Notes: generated by a model from the sequence alone, not told the origin. 64,000 nucleotides of DNA from Ascarosepion bandense (GCA_037127315.1 JBBBDQ010000913.1:3827501-3891500), one strand, 5' to 3'; shown: positions 31,176 to 42,240, counted from the stretch's first letter. Made by a program: numbers and translations.

Positions 31176-31766
31176 CAGTCAGTCAGTTAAGTGCCATACG
31201 TGAAACACGCTGACTTGGCAGAAGATTATCCCACAGTAGTTTGCCATTGCTTTCTACGGTAGACTGGTTGCCAGCCAAGGCTATAGAACCCAATCTGTCC
31301 TGTTATTTGATTCATAGCTAGAGGGAGAAGATATGTATTATATTATTAAGTAGTAATCATAGGGGGGTCAGTTTATTACTTCATAACAATAGAAAACTGA
31401 GCCCCCACTTTATGACCAGTAAAAGCCTTAATCATGTTTCTAACTATTATATTCAGTCAGTTAGTTAAGTGCCATACGTGAAACACGCATTGGACGATGA
31501 TGTCTCGAAAGAGGCATGACTGACTATGCAGAAGATTATCCCGCAGTAGGTAGCCATTGCTTTCTGCGGTAGACTGGTTGCCAGCCAAGGCTATAGAACC
31601 CAATCTGTCCTGTTATTTAACCCATAACTGGAAGGAAGAGACGGATTAATACCTTTCCCAAGGGTATTTGCGCGTAAGTGAATGCGATAAATTCAACTGG
31701 AATTCGAACTCGGCTCCCCGATTTCTCGTTCCGAGTCGATATCCACTGAACCGCAACGCACATCAG
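31176..31766 (-). mobile_element. Dimeric SINE-A flanked as a unit by a target duplication
   Basis: Minus-strand order: headed monomer (31766 to 31453) with A box and B-box-like motif, then a spacer with GGGGGCTCAGTTTTCTATTG and GACCCCCCTATGATTACTAC, then a second monomer lacking the tRNA head (to 31176). The 10-bp repeat ATTCCCCATT at 31166-31175 and ATTCCTCATT at 31767-31776 flanks the whole 591 bp, which shows that the dimer moved as one element. The second monomer lacks part of its tail. Confidence 0.85.
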
Positions 31767-31776
31767 ATTCCTCATT

Positions 31777-32035
31777 ATGGTTTCTCATTTTCGTTACCCA
31801 CAAAAATTTTAGGGACGCGAATTTTCCATCTCTCTTCAAATAATAGCGTTTACTACCTCATAAGGCATTTTCCTTTCAATGTCGAAACAAATTATACACT
31901 TTGTAGTAGATTGTAGTTTGAAAATGTTCTAATGTATAATTTAAAATAAATATTCATAGCTCAATTTCTATATTAAGCACTGTTTTTAATTAATGTTTTG
32001 AACGTTGTTTATATATTCTTTGTTCCTTATTCATT

Positions 32036-32080
<45 letters not shown>

Positions 32081-32834
32081 TTCATTTGTAAACGAGTTAT
32101 TACGCGACCTAGTTTTCTAGCATGTGGTGTCTTATTTGCAATAACTTATTTTACCGTTTACCGTTTATTTAAAGAACGCTTTCTTAAAGGTTTTTTTTTT
32201 TTGAACGCTCATGTGGCAGGAATATTTTTCAACGCGCAATTTTTAAAGTTGCAAGAAATTTTAACGTTTTCATCCATTTTCATCCATAGGTATTTTTAGT
32301 GTGGTTACACTTAGTCATAATTTTTGTTTTTTCATTCAATAGTTCATTTTTGTTTGGGAATAGCATAATCGTTAACTTTCTTCCTAGAACAGTCTACATA
32401 TTTTGTCACCTTTGTAAGGCTTGGCTGTTTTTAATATACTCCACGTTATATCTGGGTCTTTTCCATATTTTGATTTCAATTTTCATACGTGGCTAACCAA
32501 TTTTGTACAGTTTTTTAAGTTTTCTATTTTAAATGTAGACTTGTGATGGAACCACCTGGTCTTAAAGGTGTCTTTGGTTGACCACATATATATTTTGTTT
32601 TGACCATTTAAGTCATGTACTTTTGTCTTGTAAATGACTTCTTTTGTATTACAAAGTCGCTGAAGTGGGTATTTATTTTTGTCTCCCCAGTTGCATTCTT
32701 TATTAGTAATCTTGTTTTGTACAATGCTATTTAAATTACTGGCGTTTTGTTATTTTAATAAAAATTTCTAAATTACTAGCACAGCTATAACTTAGCTTGA
32801 TAGTATTTCTATTGAAAGTTCATCAGGAATCATC

Positions 32835-32914
<80 letters not shown>

Positions 32915-32934
32915 TTATATATACATGAAATGAT
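31777..32934. other. A/T-rich spacer with two microsatellites
   Basis: (TA)n at 32037-32078; (CA)n at about 32839-32900 running into (TA)n. Between them is T-rich DNA without recognised features. Confidence 0.5.
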
Positions 32935-33008
32935 TTGTTTGAACATTATTTTGATCGATACTCGTATTTAAGTAGATATTCTTTTTATAATCAAAGAGTA
33001 TTATATAT
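32935..33008 (-). mobile_element. SINE-F body fragment
   Basis: TTGAACATTATTTTGATCG and ATACTCGTATTTAAGTAGAT repeat the 3' half of SINE-F as at 22390-22460. It lies in inverted orientation to the SINE-F at 33221. Confidence 0.7.
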
Positions 33009-33012
33009 TTAT

Positions 33013-33220
33013 TTATCGTTTCACCCCGAGCAAGGCATTTCACTGCCACTATTGCGCAGGGGGTTACATAGAGGGGAAAGTGGTGAGAAAGGATGGTTAG
33101 ACATAGGAAATGTCAAAAGGAGGGTGATAGACGGGTAAGGATACCGAGAATGAGGGTTGGGTAGATGGTGAGAGTGTTGGGAGAATAGATGCAAGTTATT
33201 GTGAGACGAAGCAATTGATC
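33013..33220 (-). mobile_element. LINE-1 (second subfamily) 3' end
   Basis: Reverse of the end at 57990-58185: TTTCACCCCGAGCAAGGCAT, GCGCAGGGGGTTACATAG and GAGGGTTGGGTAGATG. It adjoins the tRNA-like sequence directly. Confidence 0.75.
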
Positions 33221-33309
33221 GTCATTCGTGGTCGAGAGGTCGAAGACTCGCCAGATCACATGGTGGCTTCCCTTATAGGGGTCGCAGGTTCAAATCCTAC
33301 CGAATGACA
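33221..33309 (+). tRNA. tRNA-like class II (Leu/Ser-type) sequence with intact pol III boxes
   Basis: 89 nt. The first eight bases GTCATTCG pair fully with CGAATGAC at the end. The A box TGGTCGAGAGG and B box GGTTCAAATCC both fit the pol III consensus exactly. CGCCA/TGGTG forms an anticodon stem with loop GATCACA (apparent anticodon TCA) and CCC-TTATA-GGG forms a long variable arm. Position 33 is A instead of T and the T stem has one mismatch, so a functional tRNA is doubtful. A TTTTT lies 5 nt downstream. It is probably the head of SINE-F, or a tRNA pseudogene that founded it. Confidence 0.55.
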
Positions 33310-33505
33310 CACATTTTTGTAACAAAAATTTATCGTAAATAATCAGGCCGGTAGAAATAAATATATAATACTGTTCGATTATAAACAGAATATCTACGTA
33401 AACACGAGTATCGATCAAAAATAATGTTCAAACAAATCATTTCAAATTGTCGGTTGTTTATAACCAGTTTCGTTAATTTCCGTAATATATATATATATAT
33501 ATATA
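33310..33505 (+). mobile_element. SINE-F body with (TA)n end
   Basis: Matches the minus strand of 22325-22516 through to the terminal (TA)n (33484-33505). Together with the tRNA-like head at 33221 it forms a roughly 285-bp tRNA-derived SINE. It lacks a recognisable LINE-type tail. Confidence 0.65.
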
Positions 33506-33737
33506 ACAATAGTAATAGTAACAAAAATAATAATGCTAATACTAATAATTGTTTTACTATATTTTAGTTTGTCTCGAAAAGCCCACCTAGAACAAACTCG
33601 GAGGGGAAAGAAGGGGAAGTAAAAAAGAAACAAACGAAATACATGAGCATACGTTAAATACTCGTAGGAAAGAAAAAAATCGAGACGAAAACCCTAACAC
33701 TAAAGTGCTCAATACAAAGTAGAGCAACAAAGAAAGA

Positions 33738-33862
33738 ATAAATCTAAGAGTCAACAAACCTACCTACTGTTCGACAGGGTAAGATGGCTCCTACCCTGAC
33801 GAACCGTAGGATAAGACCTAGGTAGGTTTGTTCGCTCTTACTTAGATTTATTCTTTATATAT
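33738..33862. repeat. Foldback: large imperfect palindrome
   Basis: Outer arms AAAGAATAAATCTAAG (33733 onward) and CTTAGATTTATTCTTT, then ACAAACCTACCTA / TAGGTAGGTTTGT. The inner arms are GTTCG.CAGGGTA / TACCCTG.CGAAC. The whole 120 bp folds on itself around GATGGCTCC. A (TA)n array follows at 33873-33918. Confidence 0.8.
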
Positions 33863-33868
33863 ATAAAG

Positions 33869-33872
<4 letters not shown>

Positions 33873-33918
<46 letters not shown>
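33873..33918. repeat. (TA)n array
   Basis: About 23 TA units after the foldback. Confidence 0.95.
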
Positions 33919-33920
<2 letters not shown>

Positions 33921-34649
33921 AAGATTCATAGTTCTAATGTTTGTTTATATAGTTTTTAAGAAATATATATCATTATTCTTTTGCAAGTCTGGGCGCCTAG
34001 AAGTGGACTGTTTGTTAAAGTGTCCGCCTGTTTGAGCGTGAATAGAGAGTTCAATATTCGCTATGTTCGTCATTTTTAGTCTTTTTCATAACGAAACTGC
34101 GTCAATATTTAGTGTCGCCGTAAATCTTGACTTCACATTCCCTATTGTACTTAAACTGGAAAGAGTCACGATCCATAATTGAGACGTCCATAAAAAGGGA
34201 AATCTTGCATTAAGCGAGGATATTCAGTCCGGTGTCAATATATGTACAGTACAGCAGCTTTTAAGCGCTATCCTTCTTAATCGGTCTGTAATAGTCAACT
34301 GATCGGAATAAGCAGGTATTCCTTCTTGGTTTTGGTTTTGCCCACCTTCCATATTTCGCTTCAGGCAACTTGAAAATATCAACGTACTATGATATAAGCG
34401 GTGAATATGATGAACGGGAAATGGTGGTGTTCAAATATTTGAAAGCGAGCACATCGGAGGTTCAAGAAAGTGAGGAAAGGAAAGACATAAATGAACATTG
34501 AATGAATAAAATGATTTGGAAAAGGAAAGGACAGGAAAAGAATTGGAAAATAAAAAAAAAATTCTAAAAAGGAAGAACGAAGGTTTCGAAGATCAAAAAG
34601 AAAGAACGAAAACAAAGGTTTATGGTAAAAGACAAAAACGGAAGAACAT
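33919..34649. other. Unannotated spacer
   Basis: Mixed composition. Contains no element I recognise and no frame with family features. Confidence 0.4.
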
Positions 34650-35269
34650 AAGAAAACCACCTCGAAGAAATTGTTGAATTGAAAATAAGAAAGAAGAAAG
34701 AGGCAAAAGAAAAAGAGAAAGAAAATAATAGAGAAGACAAATGTATTTAAAAAAATAGAAAGAAACTGAAAAGGGAAAGAAAAAAGAAAGAAAAAGAAAC
34801 GTATTAAATGGGTAGAAAGAAAAAAGAAAGAAAAAATAAAATATAAAAAATTAGTTTTAAAAAAAAGAAAACTTCATGTGAAAGAAAGAAAGAAATATAG
34901 CAGTTTTCTATTATAAGAAAGAAATATAGAAAGAAAGAATGAAAGAATGAAAAGAAGAAAGAAAAAAAGAATTGAACTATAATAATGAAGAAAACTTCAA
35001 TAAAAAGAATGAAAGAGAAAGAATTGAACCATGAGAAATGAAACTTCAATATAACGAAAGAAAGAAAGAATTGGGGCCTAAAAAGGAAAGGATACTTCAA
35101 TAAAAAGAAAGAAAGAAAGAAAGAAAGAAATAAGTAACTCGAAGAAAGAAAAAGCTTCAAAAGAAATAAAGAATAAAATAAAGAAATTCAGAAAAAACTG
35201 AACCATGAGAAATAAAACTTCAATATAAAGAAAGAAATTGAATCATAAGATAAAAAAGGAAACATCTAT

Positions 35270-35308
<39 letters not shown>

Positions 35309-35545
35309 AGTAACTCGAAGAAAGAAAGAAAAAAAGAAAGAAAAAAGAAAGAAAAAAGAAGTAAGTCGAAGAAAGAAAAAAGCTTCAAAAGAAATAAAGA
35401 ATAAAATAAAGAAAGGCAGAAAAAACTGAACCATGAGAAATAAGACTTCAATATAAAGAAAGAAATTGAATCATAAGATAGAAAGGAAACATCTATAGAA
35501 AGAAAGAAAAAAGAAAGAAAGAAAGAAAGAAAATGCAGGAGTGTG
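34650..35545. repeat. Polypurine domain (GAAA-rich) with a 228-bp tandem duplication
   Basis: The plus strand is almost all A and G, the opposite strand bias to 14.6-19.7 kb. The block around AAAGCTTCAAAAGAAATAAA (35151) recurs at 35379 with its downstream CTGAACCATGAGAAATAA context. Lys/Glu or Phe/Ser frames are artefacts. Confidence 0.9.
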
Positions 35546-36294
35546 AAAAGATATAACTCCGGATCCACACAAAGTTGCACTCAAGGTGCTAGAGAAATAT
35601 TAGAAAAGCGTTTGTATTTTTATGACTAAAGTTCTTTGCCAGAAAACCGCGAAAAGGAGACCAGGAAAATCTGAGAACAAGGCTTGCGGACCTTGATGCG
35701 GTATGAGTTACAAATTGGCATATTACACACTTAATACGTTGAATTTTAGCCAAAGGGTTTGTAGCGGGTGGAAAAGGCTTTTAAATTGAAAATATATGAA
35801 CTTAATCAGGATAATAGAAAAAATGGATCATAATAATTTTATCAGTGAACAGCCAGTCCCTTTCGATGTTGCCGGGCAAAAATATTTCAGCGCTGACTGT
35901 CGGTGACTTCAAATGAAAGTGCGTACGAGATTAAAGTGGTGGGGGTGGAGAAGCTGAGATTAGATGGTGAGTGTCGGGGTTGAAGGCGTGGAAGACAAGG
36001 GACAGATTGTGAAAACCCTGGCTTGTGATAATTTGATCATATAAACAATTCGGATATGGTAGAGAAGTAATATGCGCGTAATAGATTAGTTTCACCCGTC
36101 CCTGGTTGCCCCGGATGATGGTGGCGAGTTGCGGTAGGGGCTAAAGGTGGAAGGAGAAGGGTTTTGTCGATGCCGATTGTTTGCCACGGGGCGTTTTTCA
36201 GTCAGTGACCGGTACGGTGATGTACGGGTTGTTTTGATGATAGGACTGAAAGAAAGAATTCAGGTCTAGTCAAATCAGAATGAGAGAGGAAGTT
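35546..36294. other. Less A/T-rich spacer, no gene recognised
   Basis: Locally richer in G (35930-36200), which stands out from neighbouring tracts, but frames are short and nothing is recognisable. Confidence 0.4.
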
Positions 36295-36437
36295 CGATCA
36301 AGCTAAATTTCGTTCTTAGAATGCTATCTATTCATTCGGTTTTTCTATTCCTAATCTTCTTCTTCTTCTTCTTCTTCTTCTTCTTCTTCTAAGCTTACTA
36401 CTGCTACTACTTCATTATTATTATTATTATTATTATT

Positions 36438-36471
<34 letters not shown>

Positions 36472-37335
36472 TTTAATTCTTTGGTTCTGAATTCCAACAA
36501 GCTAAACTTCGTTCTTAAAATGTTTTAATTCGTCGGTTTTTCTTTTCTCCTCTTCTTCTTCTTCTTCTTCTTCTTCTTCTTCGTTATTATTATTATTATT
36601 ATTATTATTTAGCTTTTTGGATCTAAATTGAAACAAGCTAAACTTCGTTCTAAAATTACTGTTAACTTGTAGGTATTTTCTTTTCTTTCTCTTCTTCTTC
36701 TTCTTCTTCTTCACCATCATCATCATCATCTTCACCTTCTTCATCATCATCATTATCATCATCAATACCTTCTTCTTCTTTTTTCATCATCATCACCTTC
36801 TTCTTCATCATCAGCATCATTTTAATCATCATCATCTTCTTCTTCTTCATCATCATCAACTTCTTCGTCATTATCAGCAACAACTTAATCATCATCATCA
36901 TCTCCTTCTTTTTCTTCATCATAATCATCACCATCACTTTCTTCATCCTCATTATCATCATCATCATCATCATCAACAGCGCCTTCTTCATCATCAACTT
37001 TTTCTTTTTCTTCATCATCATCTTCTTCATCATCATCATCACTTACTTCGTCGTCGTCATCATCATCACCTTCTTCTTTTTTATTATCATCATTACCTTC
37101 TTCATCATCATCACTTTTTTCTTTTTCATCATCATCATCATCATCATCAACTTCATCATCATCCTCATTATCATCACTTTCTTCTTCATTATTGTGATCG
37201 TCACCTTTTTCTTCATCAGCATCTTCTTCATCATGATCAATTTCTTCTTTATTATCATCACCTTTTCATTTTCTTCATCATTACCATCACCTTCTTCTTC
37301 GTCTTCTTCTTCTTCTTCTTCTTCTTCTTCAATTT
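36295..37335. repeat. Triplet-repeat domain built on three tandem units
   Basis: The unit AAGCTAAACTTCGTTCTTAA with downstream TCGGTTTTTCTTTTC recurs at about 36300, 36498 and 36634. Each copy is followed by its own (TTC)n and, in the first two, (ATT)n. From 36712 the DNA is a mosaic of CAT, TTC and CTT triplets to 37335. Poly-Met/Lys/Asn/Asp frames are artefacts. Confidence 0.9.
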
Positions 37336-37934
37336 TATTATTATTTACCTGTTTGTCCTGACCAGTCCATCTATTTTCGATTGTTAAATTACTCTCCGAA
37401 TCTATCTTCGCCGATAAGATTTAACTTGTTTGCTACGATGGGATGATATTTTTAAAGACTGACTAACGTCGATTCTACTAGAAGACAATCAAACCTAATA
37501 AAAATAAGGGCAATCAGAGATTTTATAAATATAATGTACTCTTTCTTATTTAAAATCTACGCAAACAGTGTAACCATAGCGACATCGTCTTTTTTATGTT
37601 CGATGTTCCTCCAGGGGCATAAAAATCCTAGCTCCCCACAACTCCCTATCCTTTTTAGCTCTTAGCAATGCTTGTCATTTTACAATCCACCCCACTTCCT
37701 CCTCTGCTACTCATTTACACAAGTTTATACTCCTAAAATGATAGCCATGTGTCAGAATTAGCTAAGATTACTTTGTTTGTTCCTGTTTAACGGCCTATCA
37801 GCATCTAAAGGGTCATCTAAGTCCGGAAACGTATTTTTATTTTAAATCGCAGTTGTTGGTAACATTTTTCATTCAAAAAAGTTTTGTTGGTAATATTTTT
37901 TATTCAAAAAAGTTTTGTTGGTAAATACTTTCAT
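37336..37934. other. Spacer with a small tandem repeat
   Basis: A 33-34-bp unit (TTTTCATTCAAAAAAGTTTT...GTTGGTAA) is present about twice at 37862-37925. Otherwise unrecognised. Confidence 0.5.
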
Positions 37935-38118
37935 AGCATTTTGACCCTGGTTTGAGAGTTAACTATTTACCCATAGCTGGGACCCTAACAGGGGCTACCA
38001 CTCTGGGTTAGAGTGAACCTGGGAACTGCAGCAATTAAGAGGCGGTTTCATGCTCCTCACAACCTCCCAATCAGCGTCCTTGTTGCCAGATGCAGTTTAC
38101 GGTCATACCCAGGACCGG
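37935..38118 (-). repeat. Dispersed repeat R2, inverted copy
   Basis: Reverse complement of 6900-7085: TAGCTGGGACCCTAACAGGG, CCTCACAACCTCCCAATCAG and GTCATACCCAGGACC. Confidence 0.75.
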
Positions 38119-38159
38119 CTAAGATTAGTAAATAACATGATCAATTTGCCTTGAAGCAT

Positions 38160-38560
38160 GTTTTTTTTTTTTTTTTTTTAATTGTATCACCCCGAGCAAG
38201 GCGGTAACACCACTGATGTGCAGGGGGCTACGTAATAGTGAAAAGATTCGAAAAGATAAAGTCGGAAACCACATCCTAAACAGGGAACAAGGGATGATCC
38301 TCTTAACCTGTTCAATAGACATGGGTGGAGTGTGAACAGGGCGATAGATAGATCTATCTACTCCAATTGAAAAAACAAAAACAAAGTTAGAAGATTGGAA
38401 AAGAGAAAGCCGGAAACCATATCCTAAACAGGGAACAAGGGATGAGCCTCTTAACCTGTTTAATAGATGTGGGTGGAGTGTGAACCGGGCGATAGATAGA
38501 TCTATCTACTCCAATTAGATAGATCTATCTACTCCAATTGCTTAGTAAAACCATTATTCG
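38160..38560 (-). mobile_element. SINE-D dimer with LINE-1-type tail
   Basis: T run (38161-38179), then ATCACCCCGAGCAAGGCGGT and GATGTGCAGGGGGCTACGTA. Two units with TGGAGTGTGAAC..GGGCGATA follow, separated by TCTACTCCAATTG plus an A-rich spacer. The far end repeats GATAGATCTATCTACTCCAA, suggesting extra slippage at the 5' end. Confidence 0.8.
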
Positions 38561-38637
38561 TAATGTTCAGTTGGATCTTGACTGGGTTTTCCAAATTAAT
38601 AGCCTTGCGCCAAACTAAGATGCTTCTTTAATATGGC

Positions 38638-38876
38638 GTGTCCTTTCAGGACATAAGCGATCGTGGTTATTCACGCTTTCTTCTCTTTGTGGCTCCACGC
38701 GAAATTTTCTCGTTTTAGTATTATTCACACTCACTGCTCTGTCATGCATTTTACACAGACCTGTTTACCGCTGTCCATCTTGTATTCAGTATGTTCTGCA
38801 AGTGTTAATTTCTCCAAGCCATCTTTCCTCATTATGTTTACCAGAAAGTTCAAAAAATGTAAGCTTATCTTCTACT
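38638..38876 (-). mobile_element. LINE-B 3' fragment
   Basis: CCTTTCAGGACATAAGCGAT and CCAAGCCATCTTTCCTCATT correspond to 4897-5095. Degenerate; the (TTC)n tail is not preserved. Confidence 0.65.
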
Positions 38877-38879
38877 CCT

Positions 38880-38975
38880 CAGTTTCTTTTCGCGCACTTC
38901 CCGCTTTTGGAACTCCTTCTGTACTCTTGATTCTCTCCAATCTCCAAAACTTTAAGTGCAACGTCAATTTCTATC
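38880..38975 (+). mobile_element. LINE-1 3' fragment
   Basis: Contains CGCACTTCCCGCTTTTGGAA, CTCCAATCTCCAAAACTTTA and GTGCAACGTCAATTTC, colinear with 57893-57980. Short and diverged. Confidence 0.55.
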
Positions 38976-39499
38976 TTTTGTCCTTTTGGATAGGACTCCT
39001 CATTATTATTTGGTGGGCCCTTCCAGGGCGGGTCAAAAATAAGTTTTTTCTTTACTGGCCGACTTGGATCGGCCATTTTTAAAATGTACACAACGGAACT
39101 AATATAATATTTTTTTTCCGTAACTCCAAGGCGAAAGGAGAAGGGTGGGAAAAACGGGAGAAAAATGGAGGGACTATATGAAAAAAAAAAAAATGAACTA
39201 CACAAAATAAACTCGTAAGGTAATAACAACAACAAACAACGATACGGAGAAGATACCCCTTGTGTTATTTTTATTCTTCTCACATGTAACCCCAGTCGTA
39301 GTACTGCCTTTCCTGGTGTGAATCGATTTAAAAATATCTCGTTCTGATTGTAAATATAAGTGTGTCTTTTGTTCCCATTTTTCTTAAAACTTCCTAAGTC
39401 CATGGTATTCCCATAAGAGAAGAAATAAAGGTTACGTCAATATAGAACGTTTAAGAAAAGGACGAGAATGCTAATGTGAAAAGAGTTACGTGAAAATAA
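38976..39499. other. Unannotated spacer
   Basis: Includes the short inverted pair GGGCCCTTCCAGGGC at 39016 and an A run at 39180. No gene. Confidence 0.4.
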
Positions 39500-39640
39500 C
39501 AAGATTCAGTTCCACAAACGGGAAGTGCGATGAAAGAAGCTATTATAGTAGAAGAGGAGCTTATTTGACAGTAAAAGGGTAGGACTTTGTTGCCTGTCTA
39601 GTTAAGTTCGTGTATCGGGGTCACCAGGGAGTTAAGCGCG

Positions 39641-40101
39641 TCAAAGTAGAAGCCGTGAAAATATTTGTTGAAGAGACACAGGGAAGACACATCTCGTCGG
39701 TGAGATAGTGACTGAAGACGAGCTGCCATTTCGGGATTTATTACACTGCATATTCTTCTCCAAGATGGATGGCAGGGGCACCCGACAAAAGATGACAGCA
39801 GTATTCAATGCACAGGCAGATGGTTGAATTGTATATGCGTAAGATGAATACAGGCGAGAAAAAATTCCTCGTCCGACACAGTGACCCAGCATTACTCGCA
39901 GTAGATTTAGCTATTGATTCAATGTAGTCGTACTACTTGGAGTCGGCTGTGAGAATAAGGCCGAGGGGTGAAGTGTATTGCTTTCCGGAAGATTAGTTTG
40001 ATCCATGCAGATGGGTGGGGGAGATCTTTATGGTGATTAAAGGATAGCAGCTTCGTTTTGAAATCATTAAAATTTACAAGCCATTTCTTACCCCAATCCA
40101 C
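39641..40101 (-). pseudogene. LINE-1 reverse transcriptase C-terminal fragments
   Basis: Frames include DWGKKWLVNFNDFKTKLLSF, matching the WGKKWLVNFN motif of the 28-kb copy, and CVGRGIFSRLYSSYAYTIQP. Frameshifted and shortened. Confidence 0.7.
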
Positions 40102-40317
40102 CAGAGATTAGAGGTCCTTTTCAAGATCAGCAGTGAGATTAGCTTTGCCAGCTCTGGCAGATTTTTACTGAGGTGGGAGTAAATGGTGGTGTCATCAGCG
40201 TAAATAACTACTTGGGATCTGATCACATCAGGGAGATCGAACCTAGGATAGTGCCCTAAGGGACACCAGCGTTCTTATGATAAGATCAGGAGGCATGCCC
40301 GTTTAACACAATCTTGA

Positions 40318-40787
40318 TTACGCGGTTTGATAAGAACGATTTGATAAATCAAACAAGCGTCTAGTTATGCCATAAAACTGCAGCTTGCGCAGGAGACCAG
40401 CGCGCCAGACCCTGTCAAATGCTTTGGAGATATCCAGGGCAACAGCTCCAGCTTCACCGTTCATATCGAGAGCCTGGTATATGAATTCAGTAATGGTCGC
40501 TAGCATATCAGCAGTTGACCTGGCGAAGCGGAAACAGTACTCTCTCTCTCGGAGCATAGGTTATGGGTTGTGAGAAATTGAATCAATTCAGCATTGATGA
40601 TAGCCTCGAACACTTTGCCAAAAATCGGAAGGAGGCTGATAGGGCGATAACTAGAGAGGCACGAGGGTTCTCTAGGTTTATTAAATACAGGAGCCACTGA
40701 GAAGGACTTCCAGCAGAGAGGGAAGTAAGAAGTAGAGAGGCAGTAATTATAGAGTTTGAAGAGAACAGAGTAGAGTTTAGGGGGCAC
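40318..40787 (-). pseudogene. LINE-1 reverse transcriptase N-terminal fragments
   Basis: Two overlapping frames give YRPISLLPIFGKVFEAIINA (fingers region) and FRFARSTADMLATITEFIYQ with ALDISKAFDRVWR (first catalytic Asp). A frameshift near 40540 separates them. The downstream YADD region is only recoverable piecewise (about 40190-40210). Confidence 0.8.
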
Positions 40788-41397
40788 ATTTTTTCATGAC
40801 AATTATCGGGATTTCGTTACCTCCGCTCGCCTTATGGGGGTCCAGCTTTGAAATTGTTTTAGAGACCAGAGAGGGAGTTATATATACATCCATCTCACAG
40901 TTGACGCTTAGTTCTGAGTGGGAAGTTGGGTGCTGATATTTCAGGCGCGTCAAATGTGGAGTTGGAAGAGAACATAAAAGCAAAGCACCACTCAGCCTTG
41001 TCCGCCTTGGCTGTGAGTATTTCAAATTTATTGATTAAAAGATGGATAGAAGGTTTGCTATTGTTCAGCAAACTTCAGAGTCGCCAGTAGTCTTTGGAGC
41101 CGATCTTGCGAGCTGCTATACGCTGCTTAATTCTATCAGCAAATAACAGCTTAGCATCATTTTAGTATCCTCTTGCACACATTACGAGCAGATGCAAAAA
41201 GACGTTGTTTGGTCTGACGCGTGGCTCTGATAAAGTGATTTCTGCGATTAATGGTGGTCAAGCAAGCAGGAAAGAATAAGGTTTAAGATAGAACTTCCTG
41301 GCTGGGATAAAAGCATCGATTCTAGCATTCACCCAGGACCTCAGAGGCACAGTCCTGAATAGCGGAGGGGTGTTAAACACTTTTTTCCCAAGAGACG

Positions 41398-41783
41398 TCA
41401 CACAGAAAATAGCGAAATTAATCCCAGTCTGCTCTTTGATAACAGTAAATAATTCTGTTGGTAAGATGTTCCTGATGGGAGTGTAAATGGAAAAGTATAT
41501 CTACAGAAACCACAACATGCAAGAGGACAAAGCTGCATGGCTTGGCAAGAGTTATGGATAGAATTGAAGCAGAGATCTAGCAGAGAAACGTGCTCTATAG
41601 GGATACTGGAGAAACGCGTGGAGAAATCCACCAGCTGCGTGAGAGATTGAGTGATTGAAAAGTTCATTGTTTGGATGCAAGCAGGATCAGTTGAAGAGTT
41701 TTTCAGCCATTTGTCATGGGGAGCATTAAAGTCACCGAAAACAAGTATATTTGTGTACAGACAGGAAGAAATGGCTTTATCTA
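41398..41783 (-). pseudogene. LINE-1 endonuclease C-terminal part
   Basis: Frame with NILVFGDFNAPHDKWLKNSS and MNFSITQSLTQLVDFSTRF, colinear with 26925-27060. The terminal S-D-H segment is altered (LACCGFCRYTF), so the catalytic histidine context is lost. Confidence 0.8.
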
Positions 41784-42238
41784 CAGGGTGTTGCAGCAAA
41801 ATCCTACACTTCACAAAAAAGAAAACAAAATAGGCAATAAAAATAAAAGTTTTAGATGCAGAGATCCGACAGTTTATTTAGCAACACTTAGAGTTACATA
41901 CTACATTATTTTTCAATGTAACCTCCGGCGGTGACGACCATCTCAAGGCGGGCGCAAAATGAGTCACACGGTTTGGCGACCATGTCCTTGTCCATAGCGG
42001 CAATCTCCTCCACGATGGCAGCTTTCAGTGAGTCGACCGTATTGTGGGCGTGCTTGTTGGTCTTGGCCTTGATCACGCCTCAGAGGAAATAATGCTGCCG
42101 GTTACATTGAAAAGTAATGTAGAATGTGACTCTAAGTGTTGCTAAATAAACTGTCGGGTCTCTACATTTACAACTTTTGTTTTTATTGCCTATTTCGTTT
42201 TCTTTTTGCCAAGTCTCAGATTTTGCTGCAACACCCTG
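41784..42238 (-). mobile_element. Deleted mariner-type element with ~145-bp terminal inverted repeats
   Basis: 455 bp flanked by TA on both sides (41782-41783, 42239-42240). The ends CAGGGTGTTGCAGCAAAATC are exact inverted copies, and similarity continues inward for about 145 bp (for example CGACAGTTTATTTAGCAACA in both arms). Between the arms a minus-strand remnant encodes a mariner-type C-terminal end (SLKAAIVEEIAAMDKDMVAK, then FCARLEMVV). The catalytic core is deleted, so the element is non-autonomous. It interrupts LINE-1 endonuclease. Confidence 0.85.
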
Positions 42239-42240
42239 TA

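Noticed and set aside
33221..33309. Selenocysteine tRNA
   Set aside because: The apparent UCA anticodon and 8-bp acceptor are suggestive, but the D arm and overall sequence do not resemble tRNA-Sec, and position 33 is not T.
36502..37261. Met/Lys-rich and Asp/Glu-rich frames
   Set aside because: Triplet repeats of CAT, TTC and CTT translated on the minus strand.
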